From: Trichosporon coremiiforme
Lineage: Eukaryota > Basidiomycota > Tremellomycetes > Trichosporonales > Trichosporonaceae
Direction: 5' to 3'
DNA: 64,000 bases
Assembly (NCBI GenBank): GCA_039545355.1
Contig: BCJJ01000001.1
Span: 1,238,570-1,302,569 of the forward strand
Below are positions 1-11,107 of the stretch, one piece after another. The notes under the pieces were generated by a model, which was not told where the DNA came from, ran no database searches, and was given only the letters and a program-made list of their open reading frames with translations. Position 1 is the stretch's first letter, and each line of letters starts with the position of its first letter. The position numbers and the translations under genes are program-made.

Positions 1-1249
1 GAGGAGGGTCGGAGACGGAGAGGTGAGGTTGGTGAGGGAGGCTGAAGCAGAGCCGTCGATGGATCGCCTAGCGGTAGCGAGTCGCAGCGCACGGAAAGCT
101 CAGCTCAGCGGATGCCACACGGTATTCCGCCGAAAGACCGAAAAGAGCTCTTGCAGGGGAAGCCAGGCACGGGGATGGGTGACTGGAAATGTAATGGACA
201 GGTGTGCTGTGGTAATTGACTTGGGGGGGGGGGTTAGAAACGGGCTTAATGGGGAGGTCACCGAATAGAAAGGGGGCGGGGGCGTCGACCGTAGTCATTG
301 TCACAGTGCGCGGGTAAGCAGGCTCGCAGGCTCGCAGGCTGCAGGCTGCAGGCTGGGTGAGGGATGCGCGTGCAGTGGACAGGCTACGCCAACGGCCAAC
401 GGACAGCCAGGCAGGCCAGACAGCCAGGGGTAATCAACACAGTGCCCTGGCCCAACGACCCTCACTATCCGCGCGCGCCTGGAACCTGAGTCCGTTGTCC
501 CAGCGCGCTGACTGCGCGCAAGGCGCCTGCTGCATGAACCTGAGCCTGAGCCTGAGCCTGAGCCTGCAGGCGCCAGGCCCGCCAGCCCAGCCAGCCCAGT
601 CGCTCTCCGGTAGCCTCACCATCCAACCAACCCCATCCACCGGCCTCGCCTGCCTGTCCTGCCTGCCTGGCACACCAACACACCACCACACCACCACACG
701 CTCGCTCGCTCGCTCGCGGCCCGCATCCATCTCCTCATCATCCCAACCACCGACTTGCTCATCCTTCAACCCCCCTTCTCCATCCTCGCCTCCCCCCTCT
801 CCCGCCTCGACGTCCGCGTTCGCCGCTCCAGCTGCCTTTCGCCCCCCTCCAGTTCCATTCCCACAGGCAACACCGCATCAACCACCCAAACACCTTAAAG
901 GGCCCGCGCGCGACACAACCCAACACACCCTCCCCCCCCCTTGACTCTATCCTCACGTCCGACTTTGACCATCAACACCACTTCCCATCCTCGTTCAGAC
1001 CATCACTCCAACCTTTCCATCCGCATAGATCGTCACTCGCATCACTTGTCGCATCCGGCAACCGCATCGGAAAGCGATAAACGCGATTTCCACCTCGGAC
1101 CATTCCGTTGAGAGTCAGTGCCAGCGCACGCACACACTTTGAGCGCCGTTCCTAGGCTTCCTTGTCAAGCGCAAGTAACCCAGCGCCCGCGCCTCAACTG
1201 GAATCTCTACCGTGTCTGCTACGCACAGCGCTAGCCACACATCAGCACA
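1..1249. other. Upstream region and leader of the PP2A B56 gene
   Basis: No gene is supported here. The stretch is low-complexity: G-rich at the left edge, short GCAGGCT repeats near 321-355, a TGAGCC hexamer repeat at 539-566, then a long C/T-rich, purine-poor tract (about 600-1050) typical of a basidiomycete core promoter and 5' leader. A 195-codon open frame at 357-944 consists of Pro/Ser/Thr/His low complexity and looks like leader sequence rather than a protein. Confidence 0.6.
539..566. repeat. TGAGCC/CCTGAG hexamer repeat
   Basis: Four to five tandem CCTGAG units lie in the leader region upstream of the PP2A subunit gene. Related TGAGCC-type words recur near 28365-28390 and 35795-35825, so this is probably a simple-sequence theme of the genome rather than a regulatory site. 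Confidence 0.7.
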
Positions 1250-3668
1250 ATGAAAAACTTGAAGAAGGCTATGGTAAGTTTACTCTCTGTTCGAGCTCGT
1301 AATGGGATGTGCTCCTAGTGTCTGCGCGTCCAACGAAGACGACAAGGTAATATGGGGGGCGAACGCCACGGTATCGTCCACCGTGGATATCCTCGCGTCC
1401 TCTCGCCCATGTGCTATAAGCGCCCGAGCTCGTGAACGTGGACGATAAGCCCGCTAACACCACCCAGTTAAGGACAAAGAGCGCCGGCTCGGATGGGAAG
1501 ACCAAGCAGCCGACAAAGTCTTCAAGCGGATCATCAGCTACTCCTGCCGCACCTGCTAACAGTGCCGCCGCCACCCCGAACGCCAGCGAATCTGCCGGTT
1601 CCTCGACTACTGGCGCGCCTCTGACCCCGCGCCGCTCCCCTGTTTCCGACAAGACCGCCCCTGCCCCTCCTCTGGTCATCATTTCCGGTGCCCCTCAGCA
1701 GCCTGCTGCCAACTCTGAGATGCCCGCCGACCCGATCCCCCACTCCCCTCACAACCGTAGCTTCGGCTCGCCTGACCGCCCTCTCGGCCCCGATGGCCAG
1801 CCGACGCCGCCGAAGGCAGGCAACCCCCTGAACCGCCTGCGAGGACCCAAGGACACGATCCCTATCGTCGGCAAGACCCCGCGCAAGCAGCGCAGCTCGC
1901 GTTTCCACGTTACGGAGCGTGTCGACATTGAGAAGCTTGCTGGATTCAACGAGGTCAGGCCAGAGGACCGTAACGACCTGTTCATCCAGAAGTTACAGCA
2001 GTGCCGCGTTGTCTTCGATTTCAACGATGCATCGCTCGAGCTGCGGGGCAAGCAGGTCAAGGCGCAGACTCTGCACGAGATGCTCGAGTACATTACTCAG
2101 CAACGTGGAGTCATCACAGAATCTATTTACCCGGAAGTCGTCGGCATGGTGAGTCGTCATCGTCGTCAACATCTGCGCAGCATTGCTGACCATCTCAGTT
2201 CGCCGCCAACCTTTTCCGCTCGATCCCACCACAGGTGAACCCCACTGGCGATGCGTTTGACCCCGAGGAGGATGAGCCCGTGCTCGAGCTCGCATGGCCC
2301 CATCTCCAGATTGTTTACGAGTTCTTCCTGCGTTTCGTCGAGAGCCCCGACTTCAACACGAACATCGGCAAGCGCTACATCGATCAGCAGTTCGTCCTGT
2401 CGCTCCTCGAGCTCTTCGACTCGGAGGACCCGCGCGAGCGCGACTTCCTCAAGACCACCCTGCATCGCATCTACGGAAAGTTCCTGAACCTCCGTGCGTT
2501 CATCCGTCGGTCTATCAACCATGTGTTCTTCCAGTTCGTCTATGAAACGGAGAGGCATAATGGTATCGCGGAACTGCTCGAGATTCTCGGATCGATCATC
2601 AACGGCTTCGCGCTGCCCCTCAAGGAGGAGCACAAGATCTTCCTCACCAGGGTACTCATCCCCCTCCACAAGGCGAAGTCCCTTGCGCTCTACCACCCCC
2701 AGCTCGCATACTGTGTTGTTCAGTTCCTCGAGAAGGACCCGACTCTCACCGAGGAGGTCATCCTTGGACTGCTGCGCTACTGGCCCAAGGTCAACTCGCC
2801 CAAGGAAGTCATGTACCTTAACGAGGTCGAAGAGATTCTCGATGTCATCGAGGGCAGCGAATTCGCCAAGATCATGCACCCGCTGTTCTCGCAGTTGGCG
2901 AGGTGCATCAACAGCCAACACTTCCAAGTGGCTGAGCGTGCCCTTTACTACTGGAACAACGAGTACATTGTGAATCTCATGGGCGAGCACATCAACGTTA
3001 TTCTTCCGATTGTTTTCCCCGCGCTGTACCACAACTCGAAGCAGCATTGGAACCGGACGATTCACGGGATGGTCTTCAACGCGCTCAAGCTGTTCATGGA
3101 GATCAACCCCACGCTGTTCGATGAGGTTCAACACAACTACAAGCAACAGCGCAAGGAGGACTATGAGAGGTCATGCCAGCGGTACGAGGAGTGGCTCACG
3201 CTGCGCGACCAGGCGATCGCCAACTACAAGGCCAGTGGTTCCACGCAAGCCATGCCTGCTATGCTCCGCGAACCGCCTCCTCCTCGGCCTGAGCCGTTTG
3301 AGGATGACGGGGATGGATCAGTCGACCTGACAGCCAACGGCTTTGACCCCAGCGAGAGCTTCACGCTCGACAGGTCAATCGCCGAGGATGTCGTTCCGGT
3401 CGCTGATCCGGGCATCGAGCGCAGCGTGAGTACCTCTGAGCTACTCAGCTAACCTGTCTAGCCCAGCAGTCCCACCATGTCTGCGGCGGGTGCACCTGGG
3501 AGTGTGAATGCTGTGGACGTGGCGTCGGATGCTGCTTTCGAGCCTACTTCTTCTGGCCCGATGCGACGAAAGTCGGTCCTGCCCATCGATCCCTCTGTCA
3601 TGCGGGATCTGGAGGCCCACCGTAGCCTCGAAGCAGCACAGGCGGCGGCAGCTCAGGCTTCCAGCTAA
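1250..3668 (+). CDS. RTS1: PP2A regulatory subunit B' (B56 family, Rts1-like)
   Basis: This encodes the B56-type regulatory subunit that directs the PP2A phosphatase holoenzyme to substrates (in yeasts: stress response, cell-cycle control, centromere cohesion). The model has four exons, 1250-1273, 1468-2148, 2199-3425 and 3462-3668 (712 aa), with introns of 194, 50 and 36 nt, all phase 0. The B56 HEAT-repeat core is nearly textbook: [70 protein letters not shown] and [16 protein letters not shown] can all be read. The N-terminal ~150 residues are Ser/Thr/Pro-rich and disordered, as in fungal Rts1, and the C-terminal tail is also low complexity. The short first exon (MKNLKKAM) rests on a good donor and on phase; the protein could instead begin inside exon 2. 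It converges on the ribosomal protein gene to its right. Confidence 0.93.
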
Positions 3669-3993
3669 AGACAGGCGCAGCGTAGAATAGACAAAGGCCT
3701 CTGCCTTCTCCTTAAAACTCCTTTCCATTTCCTCTCAGCATCTCAATCTTTCAATGTACCTTATCGCCCCCGGTCGGGCTCCAGCACCACAGCTGGTGCA
3801 CAAGATTTCTTCATAGCGACCCTCCTCTCATTCTTTGTTAGCGAACCGCCACCATATAGATACCCTTCACCCCTATTTTTATTAACAAACAGTCTGCCTT
3901 CTGCAGCTGAGCATTGATTGGACAAGACTTAGTTAGACCACGCTGGATTGTACACTATGCATGCCGCGTGTCCGGTGAGATCTACACAGACGT
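3669..3993. other. Convergent 3' UTR spacer
   Basis: About 325 bases between two convergent genes. It is pyrimidine-rich and more AT-rich than the coding sequence, consistent with two 3' UTRs. No further gene is visible. Confidence 0.6.
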
Positions 3994-4878
3994 CTACTTC
4001 TTCGCCTTGCCCTTGGTGGCCTTGCCGCCTCCCTCCCTGGCAGCGGCGGACTTGAGGGCGGCGGCGATCTGGTGCATGATATCAGGCCGGTCGCGGAGGT
4101 AGTTGACGCGTGCGCGGCGGAGGTCGCGGATCGTGTCCTTCTTCCTGCCCTCGGCGCGGCGGATGATCTTGATCTCCTTGAGCAAGGGCGAGCAGACCTT
4201 GAAGCTCATCTCAGCTCCGGTCTGTTGCACGACGTTGCGCAGCGTGAAGCTCGTGTCGACGCCGCGCCGGCGCACAGCCATCAGTACGCCCGAGAAGAGC
4301 GTCGCGTTCTTCTTCTCCGGTCCGGTCCAGGTCGTAACACTGAGAACGGAACCGGTCTTGAGCCGCTGCGCATCCCGGCGGGAGAAGAGCTTGAGCAGTC
4401 CACGCTGGTCGTACTGCTCCTTCAGCGTGTTGTTCACATGCTCCACCACACTCCAGCCGTTCTTCGGCTTGAGCAGAGATGGCGTCGGGACCGGCGTCGG
4501 GGGCTTGACAACGACACCGGCGTTGAAGGGATCTGCATGTCAGCCAGAGCATTCGACGCAGAGAGCTGGTAGAGAGCATTGAACATCGGGAAGAAGCTTC
4601 GGATGCTGTCCAGCATTGGAGTAGCCCACTGTGCGCCCCGACAGCCTTCTAAGAGCCTTCCTGCAAAGTTTCTCTGAGCTGCTCGTCCTTTGACGCGCTC
4701 CGCGGAGGTCAAGCCAACCTCGGCCCTCCTCGCGAGACGATCTCCGGACTTTTGCTCGATCGCCTCGAAAATGGGTTCTCGCCTACTCACATCCCTCAGA
4801 TGCCCGGGCGGACGAAGCGAATCCTCGTGACGGCCCCGCGGGCAGAGCGCGGAGCATGTCGACAGCGCGGCGGAGCAT
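3994..4878 (-). CDS. IMG1: Mitochondrial ribosomal protein bL19m (Img1-like)
   Basis: This is a large-subunit protein of the mitochondrial ribosome, bacterial L19 family. Exon 1 (4878-4791) encodes a targeting peptide rich in Arg, Ala and Ser with no acidic stretch at the start (MLRRAVDMLRALPAG); exon 2 (4532-3994) carries the L19 core. The intron 4533-4790 is 258 nt, long for this window, and the phase-1 junction gives an uninterrupted 208-aa protein. L19 landmarks are TGSVLSVTTWTGPEKKNATL, the FSGVLMAVRRRGVDTSFTLRN segment where L19 has its basic loop, and a Lys-rich tail ending GKATKGKAKK. It is divergent from the PIN-like gene with about 340 bases between the two start codons. Confidence 0.9.
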
Positions 4879-5218
4879 AGTGACGGCGGTGGTGGTGTTG
4901 GAGTGCTTGCAAGCTATCTCGTGCTTCGGCTGGCTGAACTCGGAGAGAAAGTCGGGATCGTTGCCTCGAAAGTCGGGCCTATCACCACGCGAGCGGCGAT
5001 TGACACCTCATTCGGTTCGCCACCAAGGGCGGGCACTGCAGGCTAAGGGCTCGGTATGTCGTCCTGTGAATTGGCTCTGCAACAAACCAAGACGACCAGC
5101 TCGAACAACAACAACGCGCCAGTACGCCAGCTTGCCTGCATCCGACCGCCCCTCTTGCCCATCCGCGACCCCTTAACCAGCGTCAGGAAACGGCACAGGC
5201 GACCGATGCTCTGGAGCC
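4879..5218. other. Divergent promoter between bL19m and the PIN-like gene
   Basis: About 340 bases separate two divergent start codons, so both promoters must lie here. I recognise no specific binding site. Short open frames in this stretch do not look coding. Confidence 0.6.
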
Positions 5219-6842
5219 ATGCGTGACGGCGATATCGTGAGTTGGTCCTCTTCGCCGGAGCTCGGTGTCGCCGGCCCCATCCTCCAGCCTTCATTCTCAT
5301 GATTTCCGAAATTCGGCGCAACGTAGCTGACAACCGCTGAAGGCCGCGAAGAAAGCCGCACTCTCAAAGGCCCTCTCGGCGGCGTACCTGGAGAGCCAGG
5401 TCGCCAACCTTGAGGGCCGCGTCAAGAACGTGCATGTCAATGGAGAGGACCGGTCCTCGCCGGACCTGTTCCGCGACCGCGCCAATGCCGCCCTTGCCCA
5501 CCCCCACCAGCCTTCTACGCCGACGCGCGCAGCGGGCGAGCAACAGCAGTGGCGGACATCGCCTGCCCCGACACCGCGCGCCGCGCGCATAGACGACTCG
5601 CCCAGCCCTCCCGGCACGCCCACCGGCAACGGCGAGTGGAACATCTACGTCGTCGACGTCTCGGCGCTGATGTGGGCGCCGCGCTCGGTGCGCAAGCTGC
5701 TGAACAGCAGCACGCAGGTCGCCGAGCTCGTCGTGCCGTCGGATGCTATTCAGACCTTAGACCTGTTAAAGAAGGGCAGCTCTTCTGTCGCTGTCGCTGC
5801 GCGCTCCGCCACTAGATTCGTCGAGCACGCCACCCGCCACTGGAAGCCCGTGTCTGTCGACCCGAGTCTCGCCGTCCAGGCCGGCACGAACTACAAGAAA
5901 GGCAAGGGGCTGCGCATCCAGCGCGAAGGCGAGAGCATCGCGCTCGAGGACGACCTGATCCAGGACTCATGGCTGACGAGCGTCCTCGGGTGCGCGAGCT
6001 ACTTTGCGCGCATCCAGCGCGCCGAGGAGACCGACTCGGAGTGGGATGAGCCCAAACCGCTCGTTTTAATCGCGCACCCGCCGCTGAGTGCTGAGCTCGG
6101 CGGCGGCGAGGCGGAACACACAGAGCGCGCAGAGGGGTACACTCTCTCGCTCGAGGCAGGCCGGTTCGAGCTCGCGCTCGAGGTGCTCCGCGACGATGAA
6201 ACAGAAGACGTCGGCAGGCGCGGCGGGCGCGGCCGCGGCGCCGGAACCAGGGGCCGGAACCCGGGGCGCAACAGCGGCAGGCGACGCAAGGAGCCTGGCC
6301 CCGAGCCAGAGCGCGAGGTCAAGATCCTGCTGCGCCGCCCGGAGAAGGTCGAGGAGCCATCCCCGCCCTCCCCCGAAGTACCCGTCGACGAGTCGGGCGA
6401 CACGACTGGTGACTCGCCATTCACTCGCCTCCGCCCCACGCCGCAGTCCCAGGCTCACCTCCCCCGTCCCACCGCTGTCTCTACCAAAGCCCATCCGGCC
6501 CAGCCTCAGCAGCAGCCTAAGCAGAAGAATAGGGCCAACGACGACCGCTCCGACACGGGCCGCAACCGTGGTCGCGGCAAGGGGCGTGGTGGTCGTGGCC
6601 GTGGGCACTACGGCGGCGGCTTCGTCCTTCTCCAGCGCCCCGACACGCTCGTTCATCACGTCGGTCGCGGCGAGTTCGACCGCAGCGGTGGCCAGCTCGG
6701 CGGAGGCAACAACGACAGCAACGCGAACAAAAACAACAATGCCGGCGCTGGGCCCGCAGGTTGGCGCCGCGCGTACGCAAGCAACGACGAGCCACCTCCG
6801 CCGCAACGCAATAAGGTCGTGCTCCTGCAACGCCCCCGCTGA
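5219..6842 (+). CDS. PIN-like domain protein with RGG-rich C-terminus
   Basis: The model has two exons, 5219-5236 (MRDGDI) and 5343-6842 (505 aa), with a phase-0 106-nt intron. The region around residues 75-150 resembles a PIN nuclease fold: a hydrophobic strand with an acidic residue (IYVVDVSALMW), then VVPSDAIQTLDLLKKGSS, AARSATRFVEHA and further on LEDDLIQDSW. PIN proteins are usually Mg-dependent ribonucleases; whether all acidic catalytic residues are present cannot be settled by eye. The C-terminal half is disordered and strongly basic/Gly-rich, with RGGRGRG and GRGKGRGGRGRG clusters typical of RNA-binding RGG tails. RNA processing or decay is therefore an inference. I do not recognise an orthologue name. 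Confidence 0.72.
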
Positions 6843-7722
6843 TGGACTTTAGCTACCCATACGCAAATAACCCTCGCCAGCTGCTCTGCACCGGCGTCTG
6901 CTCTGAAGAGCAACCGTTCTTCCGCTTGGCTATCCACAAACCCATGCCTGCCTAGGGCTACCCGTGACCCGCCTGCGATGCGAAGAATTGTACTCGCGCT
7001 GTCTCCGCTCACGCTCATCGCTCATCCCTCGTCGCCTGCTGGGCTACCCCGCTACTGGATCGGCCCCGCGCAAGGCGACGATTGCGAATGATTTCTCTGC
7101 GAGCGAGCGAGCACACGCGCGCACGACACGACTCCCTTCAACAGAGACTCAAGATTCCATATTGTTACCCACACCCTACCAGCGATCCAACTGCTATCTG
7201 GCATCCGCAGTAATGCAGCGGTGAGCGAAGAGAGAGAGAAGACGATGCATGGCGAGAATGCCGAGCCAATGAATGTCCCCACGTTGCAGCGCCTTCCCCG
7301 ACTGACTCGCTATACTCGGCCAACTGGCCAGATGTCAGAAGCTGCCGAGCATGCCAGCCATGCACGTTTGCACCCAATTGACCCGTGTGCATCGCGGCAA
7401 TGCATGGACGGGACATGCATCCTGCATGCAGGCTTCTTCGAAATTTGGGTGCCGTATGACGTATCTGCTCGTACAGGGAAGATGCCAGCGAAGCCCACCG
7501 TGGTCTGCGCAGTGAGAACCAGGGCGGGAGGAAAATATGACGCGTGACTTTGTGGTTGTCGGATGGTACGGCCACAACAAAATCACTGGGCTATCCTGCA
7601 AGCCGCAGCCTGCCGAGCCTGGCTAGGCCTGCCAGGCCGGCTGCGTCGGGGATCACCACCAGATTTTCTGACCTTGTCACAATAACTCAATCGTTACCAC
7701 ATCCACATCCATCACACTCACA
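6843..7722. other. Intergenic spacer upstream of the SET/NAP gene
   Basis: About 880 bases with no supported gene. Short open frames on both strands (for example around 7165-7575) have no recognisable motif and no coding-type third-position bias. The last 40 bases before the next start codon are a CA/CT-rich leader. Confidence 0.55.
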
Positions 7723-8735
7723 ATGTCGGACGCTAAGGAACTCCAGGTCGAGCTGAAGCAGGACGTCGCCGAGGCCATCCAGAAGGGTGAGTATTCGGCA
7801 CCGCAGCTGCCGCTTCCCACCTAATCGCTTGTCGCTCTGCAGTCTGCAGCCAACCGCCTGATCATCCATCCATCGGATGCAGGTGCAAGCGAGATCGAGC
7901 TGGAGAACAGAATCCCAGCTAACCCCAGCCACGCGCGAGAAGGCCGTTCGCATCGAGCGTTACGTCGCCGAGCAGAACAAGAAGCTCCTCGACGAGATCC
8001 GCCCCAAGCTCAAGGACGTCAAGGGCTTCTGGACCGTTGCGCTCCTCAACCACCCGCTCCTGAACGCTCGCGTCTCCGCCGTCTCGGACCGTGACGCTCT
8101 CCAGCACCTCCGCGACATTGAGCTCGTCCAGGACCCGAAGGACCCGCGCGAGTACGAGCTCGTCTTCGTGAGTAACTCGAGGGCAGCGTTAGCGACCGGG
8201 AGTTCCGGGAGTCCCTCTCGGCCCGACACTCAGTGCCGGCGCCTCTTAGCTGTGATGGCAGAACTGAGCTAACGAGTAACAGCACTTCGACGAGAACCCT
8301 TACTTCGCGAACAAGACTCTGTCGAAGAAGTACTCTCTGCCCTCCGGCGTCGAGTCCGGCCCTACCGACGGTACGATCTCTGAGGCTCAGCTCGAGTTCG
8401 ACGACGACGACCTCGTTGCGGGCGTCACGACGATCGACTGGAAGCCCGAGCACGACCTGATCGCGAAGCACCCGCGCGGCGAGCCGACCGAGGACGCCGA
8501 GGACTTTGAGGGCGACCCCGGCTCGTTCTTCCACTACTTCACGCTCGAGGGCGACGCGGACCAGATCGGCACTGTCGTCCAGGACATTCTCCAGGACCCG
8601 CTCGAGGCTTTCGAGGGCGGCGACATGGGCGAGTTCGACTTTGACGAGGACGAGGACGACGAGGATGACGAGGAGGGATCCATCGACCTCGAGGAGGAGG
8701 AGGAGCCCAAGAAGAAGAAGCAGCGCAACGACTAA
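7723..8735 (+). CDS. SET/NAP-family histone chaperone
   Basis: This encodes a nucleosome-assembly-protein family member of the SET/TAF-I (Vps75) type, which binds core histones. The main model is 7723-7786, 7929-8167, 8283-8735 (251 aa). An N-terminal helix (SDAKELQVELKQDVAEAIQK) leads into the long dimerisation helix (IERYVAEQNKKLLDEIRPKL), then the earmuff domain with FWTVALLNHPLL, the strand EYELVFHFDENPYFANKTLS (junction of exons 2 and 3), and TTIDWKPEHDL. The last ~50 residues are Asp/Glu-rich and end in a KKKK cluster, as in SET. The first intron is 142 nt in this model, but contains a possible 33-nt frame-preserving exon at 7850-7882 (see findings). It converges on the complex I gene. 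Confidence 0.9.
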
Positions 8736-9302
8736 GCGCCCTGCATCCCGCACCGAGCACTCCGAAGGAGTGCGAGGCGCGCCTGGCCTTTGTCCGCGGG
8801 CACTTGTCCACTCACGAGGTCGACAAGTCGCCCAACCTTAAAACGCAGCGCATGGTCTCTTTCTTCTTTCTACCTGTTCGCTGTCTATCTCTGTCTCTTA
8901 AGTATCAAAGTTCCGTAATCCTTCTACGCCTGTGCTGCCTGTGCTGCCTGTTTTGCCCTTGTTCCTTGATGCCTGAGCTTTGTTTGTGCTGTCCGAGCTC
9001 TGTGTGCGTGTGCTCCTGTAACGGGCTGATGTCACTGACCGCTGAGCGCGAGCACTTTCGCCGATCCCGTCCTGAACAAGCGGCTAGGCGGAAACTGACG
9101 GTTCGAGCTGGCCGTTCGATGAACTGATAAGCCTCACACTCCCCTTGCAGTGCCGTTAGCCCTCCACTCTCTCATGCTCGCGCGGCGCTCGCCTCGCTCG
9201 CTCTGCCCAAGGACGTTTGGCTAATTTGTTTTGATGCATTGTGTAATCTATCCTACAAGCTCCCGACATTTAACGAGACCCCTGACATTTTGTTGATTAT
9301 TT
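8736..9302. other. Convergent 3' spacer
   Basis: About 570 bases between convergent genes. It is T/C-rich (8850-9010) with small GTGCTGCCT repeats near 8931-8952, then AT-richer towards 9300, consistent with 3' UTRs. No gene seen. Confidence 0.6.
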
Positions 9303-10838
9303 TTACCTGTCGACCTCACCGAACACAAGGTCCATGGTTCCGATGATGGCGACGGCGTCGGGGAGGTAGGCGTGGCGCATCATGAAGTCGGCGCCGGCAA
9401 GGTGGGCGAATCCGGGGGCGCGGATCTTGCACTTGTAAGGGCGGTTTGATCCGTCAGAGACGAGGTAGACACCCATCTCACCCTTGGGCGCCTCGATGGC
9501 AGTGTACGTCTCTCCGGGGGGAACGGAGTAGCCCTCCGAGAAGAGCTTGAAGTGGTGGATGAGGGCCTCCATCGACTCCTTCATGCTGGCACGGGGAGGA
9601 GGGACAATCTTGTTGTCGTCCGTCTTGTACGCGCCGGCGGGCATCTTGTTCAGACACTGGTTGATGATGTTGAGCGACTCGCGGAACTCCTGGACACGGC
9701 AGAGGTAACGGTCGTAGCAGTCACCGTTCTTGCCAACGGGGATGTTGAACTCGACCTTGTCGTACGCGTCGTAGGGGGCAACCTTACGGATGTCCCACGG
9801 GATACCGGATCCACGAAGCATGACACCGGTGAACGAGTAGTCGAGCGCCTCCTGAGCAGTCACCTTTCCGACGCCGATGGTACGCTCCTTCCAGATACGG
9901 TTTCCGGTGATGACTTCCTCAATCTCGTCGACACGCGAACCGAACTGGGTCGACCACTTGAAGATGTCGTCAAGCAGGCCGTGGGGGAGGTCGAACGCGA
10001 CACCACCGGGGCGGACGTAGGCGGCGTGCATACGGGCACCCGAGACACGCTCGTAGAACTCCATGAGCTTCTCACGCTCCTCGAAACCCCAAAGGAAGGG
10101 GGTAAGCGCACCGACGTCCATGGCGTGGGTGAGGACGGCCATGAGGTGGTTCAGGATACGGGTGATCTCTCCCATGAGGGTACGGATCCACTTGGCACGC
10201 TCGGGAACCTCGATGTTGAGCAGCTTCTCGACGGCGAGGGTGTACGAGAGCTCGTTCGTCATCATGGAAACGTAGTCGAGACGGTCGAAGTAGGGGAGAG
10301 CCTGGGTGTAGTTCTTGTACTCGATGAGCTTCTCAGTACCACGGTGGAGCAGACCGACGTGAGGGTCGGCACGGAGGATCTCCTCTCCGTTCAGCTCGAG
10401 AATAAGACGCAGCACACCGTGCGCGGCGGGGTGCTGGGGACCGAAGTTGACTGATGTCAGCTAGGCTGCAAGGCGCGTCTCTCCGGTCAAGCTTCCAAAC
10501 GTACCGGTGAAGTGACGCATGTTGCCCTCCTTGCCCTCATGCTCCTTGAGGACCTCCTCGGGGGAGAGGCCGTGCAGGCTGCGGGGTCAGCATAACATGT
10601 CGGAACAGTCGTCATCTCGATGCCGGACAGAGCTCCGGGAGCGTCGGTGTCGATCCGGAGTGTCTCTGTGTCGCGACGAAATGTCCGAAACTCACTCCTC
10701 GACGGAAGTAGTGTGCGTCGCGGGGGTAGGCTTTCGCGGCTGCTGGACCTCGGTAGCGAACGAGCGGACGGCGAAGGGAGCCACGCGCTGCCTGGCGACG
10801 GGCGCCTTGGCGAGCAGGGGCCTCAGGTTGCGAAGCAT
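9303..10838 (-). CDS. nuo-49: NADH:ubiquinone oxidoreductase 49-kDa subunit (NDUFS2/NuoD)
   Basis: This is the core Q-module subunit of mitochondrial complex I that forms much of the ubiquinone-binding pocket. The exons are 10838-10696, 10578-10505 and 10450-9303 (454 aa), with introns of 117 and 54 nt; the length matches the family. The N-terminus is a mitochondrial presequence rich in Arg and Ala ([18 protein letters not shown]). The mature protein shows the diagnostic [19 protein letters not shown] across the second junction, [43 protein letters not shown], and the C-terminal [20 protein letters not shown] and DLVFGEVDR. Presence of complex I is expected for an aerobic basidiomycete. Confidence 0.96.
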
Positions 10839-11107
10839 GGCGGAGTCGGCGGGGTGGTGTGTATGGACCTCGAGCGCGATGTCAACGAGCTACGCTGGTC
10901 AGCCCGCCTGCCTGCAGTGAGAGACGCTGGGCCGTGAGCCAACCACGGCCCCGCCGATTCTAACGCCGTCCATGTGGCACCGCCTGTGTGTCACCATGCA
11001 TGCCGTCTGTCCCGTCGGTTCCGCAATGCAATGCATGCATGCTCTTCATGCATACCGCCCGCGCCCTTGGCTATAATACACATGCATAGGTAGGAAGAGA
11101 AAACAGT

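Noticed and set aside
357..944. 195-codon plus-strand frame left of the PP2A gene
   Set aside because: Pro/Ser/Thr/His low complexity from a C-rich leader, no domain, and partly built from simple repeats.
9552..10454. 300-codon plus-strand frame
   Set aside because: It lies entirely antisense to the complex I 49-kDa gene, whose protein is unmistakable; the frame is a shadow of biased codons.
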